A stretch of 6,433 bases of DNA from Treponema sp. (lineage in GTDB: Bacteria > Spirochaetota > Spirochaetia > Treponematales > Breznakiellaceae): assembly GCA_031259345.1 (NCBI GenBank), contig JAIRLQ010000494.1, forward strand, positions 1 to 6,433. Reading direction: 5' to 3'. Under the pieces are notes generated by a model that had not been told where the DNA came from, did no database searches, and saw nothing but the letters and a program-made list of their open reading frames with translations. Position 1 is the stretch's first letter. The number at the start of each line of letters is the position of its first letter. Of this stretch, positions 6,371 through 6,433 are shown piece after piece. The translations under genes and the position numbers were made by a program.

Positions 6371-6433
6371 AAATTCGGCCCGCCCGGACAGGGGGTAACC
6401 CCGAAAACCTTCAATATCTAAAAAAAAAGAGGG

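Noticed and set aside
6274..6414. A longer kinase starting at TTG 6414, adding 47 residues
   Set aside because: No Shine-Dalgarno sequence precedes it. The extra residues look non-coding, and they span the predicted extended -10 box, the inverted repeat and a strong orphan Shine-Dalgarno sequence.

Overview
The window carries a compact anaerobic metabolic operon on the + strand and a large membrane-bound hybrid sensor histidine kinase that converges on it from the - strand. The organism is most likely an anaerobic bacterium. Indolepyruvate:ferredoxin oxidoreductase is an oxygen-sensitive enzyme of ferredoxin-based metabolism, and the base composition looks somewhat above 50% GC. The kinase architecture (Cache-like sensor, GAF-like domain, HisKA, HATPase, fused receiver) and the ior-paaK gene order would fit a gut or sediment anaerobe, for instance a Treponema-like spirochaete. 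That placement is an impression from protein style, not a demonstrated assignment.

Layout. Bases 1-111 are a very GC-rich edge followed by an AT-rich leader. Bases 112-1803 encode IorA, the thiamine-diphosphate subunit. A 73-base gap with two perfect hairpins follows. Bases 1877-2461 encode IorB, with a TTG start fixed by a strong Shine-Dalgarno sequence. Eight bases later, 2470-3783 encode a phenylacetate-CoA ligase family enzyme (PaaK). Bases 3784-3849 are a short convergent intergenic region with strand-specific hairpins. Bases 3850-6273 (- strand) encode the hybrid kinase. Bases 6274-6433 hold its probable leader, a 10-bp hairpin and an extended -10 promoter.

How the genes work together. 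IorA and IorB interconvert arylpyruvates (indolepyruvate, phenylpyruvate, 4-hydroxyphenylpyruvate) and arylacetyl-CoA plus CO2, using ferredoxin. PaaK interconverts aryl acids and aryl-CoA at the cost of ATP to AMP. The three genes together form either a route for salvaging aryl acids into aromatic amino acids, or an aromatic amino acid degradation route. The AMP-forming ligase argues mildly for the salvage direction. The kinase is transcribed separately, and nothing in the sequence links it to the operon.

The most unusual point is that IorA stops just where the family normally has a C-terminal domain with two [4Fe-4S] clusters. There is no room for that domain before iorB. Its thiamine-binding loop also looks shorter than the family pattern and reads MTGCQ where I expect MTGHQ. 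I see no mobile element, CRISPR array, tRNA, rRNA or defence system. Apart from the IorA oddity, this looks like an ordinary chromosomal region.
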